A stretch of DNA of 64,000 nt. Source: Syntrophaceae bacterium UBA6087. Its GTDB lineage: Bacteria > Desulfobacterota > Desulfomonilia > UBA1062. The notes beneath the pieces are model-generated. The model had not been told where the DNA came from. It ran no database searches and saw only the letters and a list, made by a program, of their open reading frames with translations. Below are positions 51,864 through 61,700 of this stretch, one piece after another. Location of the stretch: positions 124,001 through 188,000 of the forward strand of contig DIXF01000003.1 in NCBI GenBank assembly GCA_002448235.1, given 5' to 3'. A program made the position numbers and the translations under genes. How positions within the stretch are numbered: the stretch's first letter is position 1; each line of letters begins with the position of its first letter.

Positions 51864-53696
51864 ATGGATAACCTTCCACGGCCGACAGACAAGGCGAAGA
51901 CTCTTCCTCAGGCACTCAGAATAATCGCATCGTATCAGCCGGAGCGGGTTGCTCTCCGGATGAAGGATTACGGCATCTGGCACGATATCACCTGGGCGCA
52001 GTATGCAGAGAACGTGCGCTATGTGGCATTGGGCCTCCACATCCTCGGCGTGAAGCGGGGCGACCACGTGTCGATCATCGGAGAGAACAAGCCCGAGTGG
52101 CTCTTCTCAGCCCTGGGCACCATGTCGATCGGCGCTACCTTCGTCGGCATCTACACCACCAACCCGGTCACCGAGTGCGAATACGTCGTGGGACACTCCG
52201 AGTCGGTCGTGTACATCTGCGAAGACGAGGAGCAGTGCGACAAGGCCCTCGTGTTCCGGGAGCGGACGCCTTCCCTCAAAAAGATCATCGTGTGGGACAT
52301 GGAGGGCCTCAGGCATTTCAAAGACGACATGATCATGAGCTTTGACGACCTCCTCGCCATGGGCAGGAAACTTGAGTCCGAACAGCACGGACTCTACGAC
52401 GGCATTGTGGATCTGGGCACGGAAGACGAGACCGCCTCCATCATCTATACCTCGGGCACCACCGGCCCGCCGAAGGGGGCCATGATCGCTCACGGCAACT
52501 ACCAGTGGATCGCGCAGCAGACCGGGAAGATCACCCGTATGTCGGTAGATGACGAGACCATCTCGTTTTTACCCCTGAACCATGTTTACGAGCAGATCTT
52601 CGACCTCATGATGCACCTGAGCGTGGGCCACATCATCAACTTCACCGAGAACACGGACACGGTCATGAACGACCTCAAGGACGTCTCCCCCACCATCTTC
52701 CACGCCGTCCCGCGCATCTGGGAAAAGTACCATTCGGGGATCGTGCTCAAGATGCAGGACGCCACCTGGCTCAAGCGGACGATGTACGGCATCGCCTTCA
52801 AGATAGGCACTCTCTACAACAACTATAAACTGGCAAAGAAGCGCCCGCCGCTTCCCCTGCTGCTGGGCTACTGGCTCGCCTACTTCTCCGTTTTCTGGAA
52901 ACTCAAGGAGCGCCTCGGCTTTGACCGGGTGCGGCTCGGTTTCTCGGGTGCAGCGCCCATCTCCCATGAGGTGCTCAAGTTTTTCCAGAGCATCGGCATC
53001 CCCATACGCGAAGGCTACGGCCTCACCGAGACAACCGGCATCACCCATATTTCGGACGAGAGCAATTTCAAGCTGGGAACCGTGGGCAGAAGCCTGCCCG
53101 GTGCAGAGGTCATGATCGCGGACGACGGCGAGATCCTTATCCGCCACGGCGGCGTGTTCAAGGGATACTACAAGGAAGAGGAGAACACGATGCTGGCCTT
53201 GGAAGGCGGCTGGTTCCACACCGGGGACGTGGGCGAGATAGACTCGGAGGGCTATCTCAAGATCACGGACCGCAAGAAGGATCTCATCGTCACGGCAGGG
53301 GGCAAGAACGTGGCGCCCCAGTACATCGAAAACCTGCTCAAATTCTCCCCCTACATCAACGACGCCGTGGTCATCGGCGACCGGCGGAAGTTCATCTCCG
53401 CCATCATCCTCATCGACGAGGAGAACGTGGTGAAGTGGGCCCAGGACCACAAAGTCCAGTATACCACCTTCGCGAGCCTCACCCGCACGGAGGAGGTAAA
53501 CAAGCTCATCGAGGAGGAGATCAATAAGGTCAACAAGCAGGTCGCCCGGGTGGAGAACATCCGCAAGTTCCGCCTCCTGGACAAGAAGCTCTACACCGAG
53601 GACGGCGAGGTCACCCCGACCATGAAGGTCAAACGGAAGTCCATCAACGAGCAGTATAAGGACCTTATCGATTCCATGTACCGCGAAGGGGAATAA
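51864..53696 (+). CDS. AMP-forming acyl-CoA synthetase (long-chain fatty acid/organic acid CoA ligase)
   Basis: 610 aa. The AMP-binding motif is IIYTSGTTGPPKGAMI (about 191-206); further motifs are FLPLNHVYEQ, EGYGLTETTGITH, GWFHTGDVGEID, and DRKKDLIVTAGGKNVAP, ending with VTPTMKVKRKSI. It activates a carboxylic acid with ATP and CoA. The layout fits the long-chain acyl-CoA synthetase (FadD15-like) group. GAGGGGG precedes ATG 51864, 14 bases after livF, so uptake and activation are genetically linked. Confidence 0.9.
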   Translation: MDNLPRPTDKAKTLPQALRIIASYQPERVALRMKDYGIWHDITWAQYAENVRYVALGLHILGVKRGDHVSIIGENKPEWLFSALGTMSIGATFVGIYTTNPVTECEYVVGHSESVVYICEDEEQCDKALVFRERTPSLKKIIVWDMEGLRHFKDDMIMSFDDLLAMGRKLESEQHGLYDGIVDLGTEDETASIIYTSGTTGPPKGAMIAHGNYQWIAQQTGKITRMSVDDETISFLPLNHVYEQIFDLMMHLSVGHIINFTENTDTVMNDLKDVSPTIFHAVPRIWEKYHSGIVLKMQDATWLKRTMYGIAFKIGTLYNNYKLAKKRPPLPLLLGYWLAYFSVFWKLKERLGFDRVRLGFSGAAPISHEVLKFFQSIGIPIREGYGLTETTGITHISDESNFKLGTVGRSLPGAEVMIADDGEILIRHGGVFKGYYKEEENTMLALEGGWFHTGDVGEIDSEGYLKITDRKKDLIVTAGGKNVAPQYIENLLKFSPYINDAVVIGDRRKFISAIILIDEENVVKWAQDHKVQYTTFASLTRTEEVNKLIEEEINKVNKQVARVENIRKFRLLDKKLYTEDGEVTPTMKVKRKSINEQYKDLIDSMYREGE

Positions 53697-53731
53697 AAGC
53701 GGCAAGTATATGCTAAGGTACGGGCGAGCTT

Positions 53732-54067
53732 TTACCTGACCATCACGAGCAGCATTTTGAATCTGGAAGAGGCCTTTACCGCGTGGGGCTTTTCGGCGGG
53801 CATGATGATCATCTGGCCTTCCTGTACCTGATGCGGCATTCCGTCGATGGTAACTTCAGCCCGGCCTTCAAGGATATAGATGAGGGCATCGAACGGTGCA
53901 GTGTGCTCACTCAGTCCCTCCCCCGCGTCAAACGCAAAAACGGTCACGGTCCCGGCAGGTTTTTTGATAACCTCTCTGCTCACCACCGAGTGGTCATGGT
54001 ATGCGGAAAGGTCCTTGAGGTTCAAGGCCTTTGCCAGGAGCTCACTCTTCACGCCCTGTTCCGTCAT
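53732..54067 (-). CDS. Small cupin-domain protein
   Basis: 111 aa, one conserved beta-barrel. Motif 1 is altered (GEGLSEHTAPFDALIYILEG) and keeps one His with no clear second; motif 2 has EKPHAV. It could bind a metal or small ligand, perhaps as a regulatory or stress protein. ATG 54067 fits GGAGGG spacing better than the GTG at 54073. Convergent with the acyl-CoA ligase gene. Confidence 0.8.
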   Translation of the reverse strand: MTEQGVKSELLAKALNLKDLSAYHDHSVVSREVIKKPAGTVTVFAFDAGEGLSEHTAPFDALIYILEGRAEVTIDGMPHQVQEGQMIIMPAEKPHAVKASSRFKMLLVMVR

Positions 54068-54389
54068 TTTCACCCTCCTTTCTAAAAATCGTGCTTCTCA
54101 CGTTCGTATGCCGTGATGCGTATAATGATTTAAGACTGCGGATCAGTCTCTTTATGTCAAGCCACGATTCTCGATTTAAATACTATCGTTTCCGGCATGA
54201 GCTTTTTTGAGGAAGCCTGAGATGCACCTCGAACAGGTCGGATCGACCCATCCGCCGTGAGCACATTCAGCAGGGGAGCCCCGGCCGTTCGGCAGGATAC
54301 CGGTGTGATTGACAATGCGGATTACGTTGACAGAACAGTCGCTGTTCCTTTATCCATAGAAGATATTTCTGTTCCGATTGAGAAAGAAC
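54068..54389. other. Intergenic region between cupin and MenA-like genes
   Basis: About 320 bases between divergent genes. No gene, repeat or confident promoter recognised; open frames in it lack coding character. Confidence 0.4.
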
Positions 54390-55298
54390 ATGACCGCGAC
54401 GAGAAACACCATGATGCTGTACCGCAACTGGATTCTTGCAAGCCGTCCATGGTCCTTTTCCATGACGGCGATATCGGTGAGTGTAGGCTCCGCCCTGGCT
54501 GCCATCGAAGGAGGTTTTTCCTGGCCTCTCTACCTCCTCACCCTTGTCGGGGCTGTGCTGATGCATGCCGGGACAAACCTTATAAACGATTACTATGACG
54601 TAAAATCAGGCGTGGATACGGATGCAGCGCTCACAACCCAGTACCGGCCGCACCCGATAGTCCATGGGCTTCTGCCTGCCCGGCGCGTGCTCCAGGCCGC
54701 CGTCGGGCTTTTCGTCATAGCCGCAGCCATCGGGATCTCCCTTACCGTACTCCGCGGCTGGACAGTATTCTGGATAGGATTGATCGGGGTTATCGCCGGG
54801 ATGAGCTATACCGCGCCTCCCTTCAAGTACAAATACTTCGCCCTGGGCGAGATTTCGGTCTTTCTCATGTGGGGGCCGCTCATGGTGGAAGGGGCCTATT
54901 ATGTGCAGAGGCAGGCGCTCAGCGGGAAAGCGCTGCTGGTGTCCGTCCCCTTCGGTGTCCTGGTGGCGCTGGTGCTTCTCGCAAACAACATCCGGGACAT
55001 CGACCACGACAAGAGCAAGCATATCAAGACCTTAGCCATACTGCTCGGACATCGCAAAGGCATATACGCGTATCTGTTTCTCATGACCCTGGCGTACGCC
55101 TGCACGCTCCTCATTACCTTAACCGGCGTGCTCAGCCTTTGGGGCCTTCTGATATTCTTGTCCCTGCCGCTGGCCGTAAAGCTCCTCCGCCAGATGGCGA
55201 AAAGCGTTCCTTCGGACGCAGATGCCCAGACCGCCAAGCTCGATACCGCCTTTGGCGTGCTCCTCGTGCTGGTGCTCGTTATTCAGGGCCTTCTATAA
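54390..55298 (+). CDS. UbiA-family prenyltransferase, MenA-like
   Basis: 302-aa integral membrane enzyme with about eight or nine membrane segments. Both aspartate-rich prenyl-diphosphate motifs are present: NLINDYYDVKSGVD (about 67-80) and NNIRDIDHDKSKHIKT (about 195-210). These match MenA (1,4-dihydroxy-2-naphthoate polyprenyltransferase), which would make menaquinone; other UbiA activities cannot be excluded. Start is uncertain among ATG 54390, ATG 54411 and TTG 54378; none has a strong ribosome site. Confidence 0.85.
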   Translation: MTATRNTMMLYRNWILASRPWSFSMTAISVSVGSALAAIEGGFSWPLYLLTLVGAVLMHAGTNLINDYYDVKSGVDTDAALTTQYRPHPIVHGLLPARRVLQAAVGLFVIAAAIGISLTVLRGWTVFWIGLIGVIAGMSYTAPPFKYKYFALGEISVFLMWGPLMVEGAYYVQRQALSGKALLVSVPFGVLVALVLLANNIRDIDHDKSKHIKTLAILLGHRKGIYAYLFLMTLAYACTLLITLTGVLSLWGLLIFLSLPLAVKLLRQMAKSVPSDADAQTAKLDTAFGVLLVLVLVIQGLL

Positions 55299-55302
55299 AA
55301 AC

Positions 55303-55346
55303 AAGGGGCAGGCCTGTTTCTCACTCGAAAAACAAGCCTGCCCCTT
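55303..55346. terminator. Terminator after the MenA-like gene
   Basis: AAGGGGCAGGC and GCCTGCCCCTT arms, extended by partial TGTTT/AAACA pairing, followed by TTTACG. Lies five bases after the stop codon. Confidence 0.75.
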
Positions 55347-55421
55347 TACGTTCACATCCCTCGCCCGCTCAATTGACCCCTGACAATTACTCCAGCGGTC
55401 CGCAGGCAAGTGCGGCACCCG

Positions 55422-55739
55422 TCAGCAGCCGGAACAGCCGCCTCCGCAGTCCGAATCTCTTTTCAGCGAAGATTTGATGAAGAATCCCTCACCCTGCTGA
55501 GTCACAAGATAATCCATCTCGATGGGCTGTGCCTCCTGCAGGAGCTTTTTCTCTATCACATAGGTGAATCCGTTGTCCTCGAATACCTGGTCGTTCTCAT
55601 TCGGCTCATCCAGAGCCATCCCCAGCTGGGGTCCGCTTCAACCCATCCCGGCGATAAATATCCTCATGGGTTCGATCTTGTCGCGCGTCTTGAAAAACTC
55701 TTTCAGCATTTCAGTTGCCTTTTCTGTAACCTGAAACAT
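55422..55739 (-). CDS. HesB/IscA-like selenoprotein (in-frame TGA decoded as selenocysteine)
   Basis: 105 aa if the TGA at 55638-55640 is read as Sec. Upstream codons from ATG 55739 (after GAGAGGAG) read MFQVTEKATEMLKEFFKTRD, then RIFIAGMG-U-SGPQLGMALDEP, continuing in frame to the C-terminal Cys cluster GGGCSGC. In IscA/HesB proteins a Cys occupies the U position and the last CxC completes the iron-sulfur or iron site. A hairpin fitting the bacterial SECIS lies 25 bases beyond the TGA. HesB-like selenoproteins are a known family (TIGR01911). A conventional caller would report only the 65-aa end. Confidence 0.85.
55603..55617 (-). promoter_or_regulatory. Candidate bacterial SECIS hairpin
   Basis: On the minus strand GGCTC-TGGAT-GAGCC, five perfect pairs, apical loop beginning UG. 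The loop starts 25 bases after the TGA, within the 16-37 base window described for bSECIS elements, and has G in the first two loop positions. It lies inside the coding sequence as expected. Confidence 0.7.
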
Positions 55740-56138
55740 GAGCACTCTCCTCTCGGCTGTGGATACCTGAGCATTATTCAAGGCATCCATCGTCTTTTTT
55801 TGAAGTTTAACATCCTAACCTCTCTCGCCTCAAAGGTAAAGGTTTTTATGAAGCGTCCGGAGCGGATGATCCCATTGTATTCCAGGGCGGCACATAATCA
55901 GCATCGATTACGAATTTGAAGGCTATACATAAGAGTATCGAGCAAATGAAGGCGGAAGTCAAAAGCGCAGCCTAAGCCTTTTTTTCCGGGCAGCTATATT
56001 CGTCGCCTGCAGTACGCTCCATGATCCCCATACTTTGTAGTTCGGATTTCTTCCCGATACCCCTTCCCCCGGACAACAACGGCCCCTACAATATCCTCAG
56101 CTCACATATGAGCAGCACACAAACAGGAGGAACAAGCC
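55740..56138. other. Intergenic region between selenoprotein and HhH protein genes
   Basis: About 400 bases, divergent. Short open frames such as one ending in AIHKSIEQMKAEVKSAA do not extend to a start and may be gene remnants. No promoter or RNA gene confidently seen. Confidence 0.35.
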
Positions 56139-56522
56139 ATGAAAAGGCATACAATACTTACCATCGGGATACTGATGTTCATGCTCGCCATCGGCGGCAC
56201 AGCATTCGGCGCCCATGAGTGGGGAGAGGGACAGGCCAACGTGAACACCGCGACAAAAGATCAGCTGGTATGGTTCCTCGGGAGGAGCCAGGTCGACAAT
56301 CCAGAGCAGCTCGCTGACGACATCATCGCATACCGCGACTCGAACGGTCCTTTCTCCAGCATGGATGAGCTGAAGAACGTCACGGGTGTCGATGACACGA
56401 CATTCGATCAGATGCGTGTCTGGATGAAACTGGAAGGCAAGACGGACTATGAGCCGGAAAAGACCGTACAGCCGAATCCGAAGCCATACTCTTACGGTAA
56501 TGCCGAAGAGCATTGGCGTTAA
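56139..56522 (+). CDS. Exported helix-hairpin-helix protein (ComEA-like)
   Basis: 127 aa. Signal peptide (MKRHTILTIGILMFMLAIGGTAFG) then a helix-hairpin-helix domain: ANVNTATKDQLVWFLG and IIAYRDSNGPFSSMDELKNVTGVDDTTFDQM, the ComEA/DUF655-like repeat. Such proteins bind DNA outside the inner membrane in competence, or act structurally. The C-terminus is proline-rich. AGGAGGAAC precedes the start. Confidence 0.85.
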   Translation: MKRHTILTIGILMFMLAIGGTAFGAHEWGEGQANVNTATKDQLVWFLGRSQVDNPEQLADDIIAYRDSNGPFSSMDELKNVTGVDDTTFDQMRVWMKLEGKTDYEPEKTVQPNPKPYSYGNAEEHWR

Positions 56523-56549
56523 ATCTTTTTAAAACCTTTCACGCTGCGG

Positions 56550-57236
56550 TTATTCCGCTTCAGCAGGACAGCCGGCCTCCGGAGTACCGGCTGTCTTATT
56601 CTCATGTCCCGGCACGGTTCCGGCATAAGGCGAAAGCGGCGGCACCCTCAAGGACCCTTCCGCACACCTCCTGATATCCTCCAGACTGACCACGCGTTTA
56701 CCCTCCAGGTGAGGCCCGATCCTTTCTCTGAGCAGCCTTATGACGATGTTTACGTCGTCGAGGGCATGATGGTTCTGCCTGTCGGTGATGCCGAAGGCCT
56801 TCAGAACGGTAATAAGCCGGTAATTCCTCAGCCCGGTCACCACATTCCGAACGAGCCTGAGGACACAGAATCCGGGCTGCATGGGGTTGGGCATGTTCAT
56901 GCGGATGAAGGTCGGTACGATTACCTTGTCCCAGTCGAAGGGGAGATTGTACGCGGCCAGGGGCAAGTCGCCCGCATACTTCCTGAATCCGTCAAGCGCC
57001 TCCAGAGGCGAAGCCCCGCACCGCTTCAGGTAATTCCTCGTGTACCGGTGGACCTTCACGGCCCCCGGCTCGATCGGGACATCGAAATTGATCAGGACCT
57101 TGAACGGCTCACCCTCGGGCTCCCAGCCGCGCATCACCTGGGCGGCGATCTCGACAGGATACACGGGCTCGCATAGACCGGTCGTTTCGGTGTCGATGAG
57201 TACCCATCTGTTGTGTGTGATGTCTTTTCTCTCCAT
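56550..57236 (-). CDS. DEDDh-type 3'-5' exonuclease (DnaQ-like)
   Basis: 228 aa. ExoI motif IDTETTGL, ExoII region AAYNLPFDWDKVI, and ExoIII HHALDDVNIV with His-x4-Asp show a DEDDh nuclease of the DNA polymerase III epsilon/RNase T class. The substrate (DNA or RNA) is unknown. ATG 57236 (MERKDIT) is chosen; ATG 57254 (MPFITAM) is an equal alternative as neither has a strong ribosome site. Residues after about 200 are low-complexity and variable. Confidence 0.85.
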   Translation of the reverse strand: MERKDITHNRWVLIDTETTGLCEPVYPVEIAAQVMRGWEPEGEPFKVLINFDVPIEPGAVKVHRYTRNYLKRCGASPLEALDGFRKYAGDLPLAAYNLPFDWDKVIVPTFIRMNMPNPMQPGFCVLRLVRNVVTGLRNYRLITVLKAFGITDRQNHHALDDVNIVIRLLRERIGPHLEGKRVVSLEDIRRCAEGSLRVPPLSPYAGTVPGHENKTAGTPEAGCPAEAE

Positions 57237-57354
57237 AGCTGTTATGAAAGGCATGCATAGCACAAAAAACCGTCCGATGCTCGGTTTGATTTTTCTTAAA
57301 AATTGGAGATGCCTGTCAGCAGAGACCCGCAGCGGTTTTCCCGGAGTTCGGTTC

Positions 57355-58455
57355 TCAATCCCCGCCGGGCAGGTCACCCTTTGCTTCAGCCGCCCTTTCT
57401 TCCATCTCCCGCCACAGATCGAGAGAGGAGCGCATGAAATCGGACGTCGAAGGAGGCCTTCGCAGGGACTTCTCATCCTTGATCCTCAGCTCCATTGCCT
57501 CACCGGGGCAGGTCGTGGTGCACAGGCCGCATCCGATGCACCGGTCCGGATTCACCACGATCTCGTCGTCTTGAGCGCTCAGGGCGCTCATCGGGCACCG
57601 GCCAAGACAGGTTCGGCAGTGCGTGCACGATTCCCGGGAATGGGAGAGCACGTAATTGGAGCTCTTGTAACGCGCGGGGTTCGGCAGGAGCTTCACGTGC
57701 CTCAGGATCGTGCAGCAATCGGGACAGCAGTTGCATATGCACTCGGTGTTCCGGATATCGCCGCCGGTCTGGTGCACGAGGCCCGCGGCCTCGGCTTCGT
57801 CGATTATGCGGAGCGCTTCCTCGCGGGTGATCCACTTCCCGAAGCCGATCTCCTTGAAGAGATACTCGGCATAGAAGTCAAAGGCCAGGCACATGTCATG
57901 GGGCCGCTCGCACTTCATGCCGACCGAAGCCGTCTGGTAGTTGCACGCGCAGGGGAAAAGGGCAATCCGGTCTTTCGACAGGACGATCTTCCTCACGTCG
58001 TCATACGGGGCAACCGGCAGGTCGGGTGCTGCTTCCATGTGGATGGGAACCGTGCGCAGGGACGGCTTCCTCGGGATGAACCCGGTTCTGAAGTACTCCT
58101 CAAAGAGCCCGGGCAGTTCCTTGTCCTTGTCTTTCCGGAAGATCTGGTGCTCGAAGAACCCGTGCATGAACGGGGCTGCGGCATAATGCTTTTCGCCGTT
58201 ATGCGTTGCCGGGAAGGTGAGCCCTTTCTCCGTCATGCGCTTGAGGAGCTGTGCCGCCTGGTCCTCCCCGCACCCGAGCTTCCCGGCGATTATCCGCACC
58301 GGTTCCAGCCTTCTGGTCAGGGCAAGGTACGCATGAGCCTCTTCCTCGGTAAAGAGCCTTTCGAGGATCTTCATCTCCACACCCGATGCGCTGGCGATAA
58401 AGCCTACAGAATACTCGTCGATCCTTTCACGGAGCCTTTCGTATACCGTGCTCAT
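57355..58455 (-). CDS. Ferredoxin-type iron-sulfur protein with N-terminal helical domain
   Basis: 366 aa. Two 4Fe-4S ferredoxin motifs near the C-terminus: CTHCRTCLGRCP (about 270-281) and CIGCGLCTTTCPG (about 300-312). Additional cysteine-rich segments precede them (FPCACNYQ, ICNCCPDCC). The N-terminal 100 residues look like a winged-helix-type fold (ALTRRLEPVRIIAGKLGCGEDQAAQLLKRM). Proteins of this layout are widespread in anaerobic deltaproteobacteria as electron carriers or redox sensors; the partner is unknown. ATG 58455 follows AAGGAGGG. Confidence 0.82.
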   Translation of the reverse strand: MSTVYERLRERIDEYSVGFIASASGVEMKILERLFTEEEAHAYLALTRRLEPVRIIAGKLGCGEDQAAQLLKRMTEKGLTFPATHNGEKHYAAAPFMHGFFEHQIFRKDKDKELPGLFEEYFRTGFIPRKPSLRTVPIHMEAAPDLPVAPYDDVRKIVLSKDRIALFPCACNYQTASVGMKCERPHDMCLAFDFYAEYLFKEIGFGKWITREEALRIIDEAEAAGLVHQTGGDIRNTECICNCCPDCCTILRHVKLLPNPARYKSSNYVLSHSRESCTHCRTCLGRCPMSALSAQDDEIVVNPDRCIGCGLCTTTCPGEAMELRIKDEKSLRRPPSTSDFMRSSLDLWREMEERAAEAKGDLPGGD

Positions 58456-58554
58456 CTCTCCCTCCTTGAGTGTCCGCTGCCGGAGCCCAGTTGCAGCGAC
58501 AATGGGTTTTCAAGTCCCGTCATTCACCTTGTTTATCGGGTTCCGCTCGATACG

Positions 58555-58585
58555 ATTATGTGGCTGAAAGGCAGGAAAATGTCAA
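58555..58585 (-). promoter_or_regulatory. Sigma-70-type promoter of the ferredoxin-type gene
   Basis: Minus strand TTGACA (58585-58580) and CATAAT (58560-58555), 19-base spacer, about 100 bases before the start codon. The TetR-type palindrome abuts it. Confidence 0.4.
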
Positions 58586-58590
58586 CTTCC

Positions 58591-58610
58591 AATAGAACGA
58601 TCGTTCTATT
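58591..58610. promoter_or_regulatory. 20-bp perfect palindrome, TetR-family type operator
   Basis: AATAGAACGATCGTTCTATT, a perfect inverted repeat, five bases upstream of the predicted -35. GAACG-N2-CGTTC cores are characteristic of TetR/FadR-like operators. The regulator is not in this window. Confidence 0.6.
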
Positions 58611-58700
58611 CCAACCATACTCCCTGCATCCTTCCGAACAACAAAAGGTGCCGAAGTCCAAAAGAAAGGGGTAATGACCAAGTTTTCAATAATAAAGATC

Positions 58701-61700
58701 TCATGCAATCTGTATTCTTACCTCGACCTGATGTTCCCGGCGGTCGTCGGCAAGAGGGACTGCCTTGTCTTGTTGATCCTGCCCGTCTACTTCCACATGC
58801 ATCCCGCCGGGTACGCCGTTTATTTGCCGGATGGTGATGTGATAAGCCGTCTCCCGATACCGGTAAAGGACCTTGAATATCTCCCAGCCCTTTTCAGGGA
58901 GGCACGGGGCAAATCGCAGTTTGTCCCCGTAAAGTTTGAGGCCCAGGAGCGATTCCACGATCAGCCGGTACATCCATGCAGCCGATCCCGTGTACCATGT
59001 CCAGCCGCCGCGGCCGGTATGCGGGGAAAGTGCATAGACATCGGCTGCGACAACATACGGTTCGACTTTATAGGTGCCGACTTCACCTGCGGACCCGGCA
59101 TGATGTATGGGATTGATCATGCCAAGCAATTCCCAGGCCCGAGTGCGATCTCCCAACGCGGCGAAAGCCATGGCCGCCCAGATAGCTCCATGTGTGTACT
59201 GCCCGCCATTCTCTCTCACACCCGGGACGTATCCTTTTATATAGCCAGGTTCCAATTCCGACTTGTCGAAGGGCGGGTACAGGAGCCGGATCAGTGAGTG
59301 CTCCCTATCTACGAGCTGCTTATCAAGTGATTCCATAGCCATGGCCGAGCGCCTTGCATCTCCCGCCCCGGAGAGAACGGACCAGCTCTGGGCAATGGAA
59401 TCAATCCGGCATTCCGGGCTATTGGCCGATCCAAGGGGCGTCCCGTCGTCAAAAAAGGCCCGGCGGTACCACTCGCCGTCCCAGCCGCTCTGCTCGATAT
59501 TCCAGCGCAGTTGAGCCGCCTCCTGAAGGCAGCGCTGAGCAAAGGACAGGTCGCCCCGCTTGCGGGCAACCTCAGCAAACTGCGTAAGCACATCGTACAG
59601 GAAAAAGCCCAGCCAGACACTCTCCCCTTTGCCGTGTTCACCCACGAGGTTCATCCCGTCATTCCAGTCACCGGAACCCATGAGGGGCAAGCCGTGCTCG
59701 CCATAATTGAGGCCTTTTAAAATAGCACGGACACAGTGCTCGTATAGACCGGCGGTTTCTTCAGACCGGAAGGGCAGATCGTAATAGGAGTCCTCATCCG
59801 TGTTTACAAGACGGCCTTCCAGGAAGCCCACAGGTTCATCCATCACGCCGGTATCGCCGGTGCTCTGAACGTAGCGGCAGGCAGCCATGACGAGCCAGAG
59901 ATAATCGTCCGAACAATGCGTGCGCACACCCCGACCGAACGGAGGGTGCCACCAGTGCTGGACATCTCCCTCCTTGAACTGGCGGGCAGCGCAATGAAGG
60001 AGATGCTCGCGCACGAGAAGAGGCTCCGCGTGGATGAGCGCCATCACGTCCTGGAGCTGGTCGCGGAAACCGAATGCACCGCCTGACTGGTAATAACCGC
60101 TCCGTGCCCAGAGACGGCAGGAAAGCGTCTGGTACAAAAGCCAGCCGTTGGCCATGAAGTTCACGGCCATGTCAGGGGTTTCCACCTGGACGGCTCCGAG
60201 CGTGCGGTTCCAGTACTGCCAGAGCGTTTCAAGCTCGCTTCGTGCGGCTGCAGACCCACGGAAGCGTTGAACCAGGTTGCCGGCTTCATCGGTGTCCCGC
60301 CCTGCGCCGAGCCTGAAGATGATCTCACGCTCCTGGCCGTCTGCGAGCTCGAAGGGAACCTGGATAGCGGCGCAGGGGTCATAGGCGACCCCTACCCTGT
60401 TGGAAAGCCGCGACCGCTTCATCGCAGCCGGATTCCGCAAGTTGCCCCCACGCCCGATAAACTCGGTCCGGTCGCCGCTGAAGGTCCGGGTCACCGTATC
60501 TACATCGAAGAAGGCGGTCCGTCCGGAGAACTCGGTGCTGTAAGGGTTCCGCGCGAACAGGGCGCCGCTCGCCGGGTCGATCCGGGTAATCACATGCATG
60601 GCGGATTTGGGCCTCAGGTCTCCGAGCACCCATTCGACATACCCCGTCACAGAGAGCTTCCGGCTTCGGCCCGACTCGTTCCGAACTTTAAGCACGGTGA
60701 ACTTGACCGGTGCGTCCTTTGCCACGTAAACCCACACCTCCGAGCGGATGCCGCGCTCGGTATGCTCGAAGACGCTGTAGCCGAACCCATGCCGGGTGAC
60801 GTATGGCGTGGCGCCCTGGCTGGGCAGCACCATGGGCGACCAGAAGTGTCCGCGCTCTTCGTCACGCAGATAAAACGCTTCTCCGCTCGAATCGCCCACG
60901 GGATCGTTGTTCCACGGAGTGAGGCGGAACTCGTGGGCGTTTTCGCTCCAGGTGTAGGCGATCCCGCTCTCCGAAATGACGGTCCCGAAATGCGAATTCG
61001 CCAGCACATTCACCCACGGTGCCGGTGTTACCTGATCCTGAGCTGTCGTAATGACGTACTCTTTCCCGTCAGGGGTGAATCCTCCGATCCCGTTGAAAAA
61101 GGCCAGGTCAGGGCGGGGTAATGCCTCAACAGCCATTGGTTCGGGGCGGTGTGTCCGGGTCGTACTGAGTTGCGGCAAGGCTGCTTCTGCAGGGACTTTT
61201 CGGTAAAGCTGTTCCGCCAGGGAGCCTTTGCTGTCGGTGATGATGGCGCGGGCAACCGTTTGAAAGAGGATGCGGTCTTCGCTCGATATCTGCTCGGCGA
61301 GCCTTACAAATATGCCTCCAGGCTTATCCGTCAGGTTGACTTCGACGCCTGCGGCAATGAGCCCCATGATCTGGTCCTGCAGGAGCTGCCGGTAACCGGC
61401 GTAGTCTTCGTTCCAGATCACCAGGTCCGCAATCAGTCCTTTTAAACGCCAGTACGCGTGTGCCTGGACAAGTTGGCGTACCAGCTCGATATTGGCGGAA
61501 TCTTTGATTTGCAGCAGCACGATGGGCAGATCGCCCGAAATGGCATAGCCCCAGAGGCCGGATTGCCCGCGATTGTTCTTGATGAGGAGGCTCGGGTCGG
61601 CCCGCAACGATGGATTCGCATAGATAACAGAGCCGGCAAGGCGTCCATAGAGCTGTGCATCGGCCTCCGTGATATTGAGCTGCTGCAAAATCACCTGGCT

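Noticed and set aside
52569..53705. 378-codon open frame opposite the acyl-CoA ligase
   Set aside because: Shadow of a clearly functional ligase; no recognisable domain.
54257..54598. 113-codon open frame before the MenA-like gene
   Set aside because: Overlaps the start of a convincing UbiA-family protein; composition not coding-like.
57040..58674. 544-codon open frame on the plus strand
   Set aside because: Antisense to the ferredoxin-type gene and exonuclease, low-complexity translation, no ribosome site.
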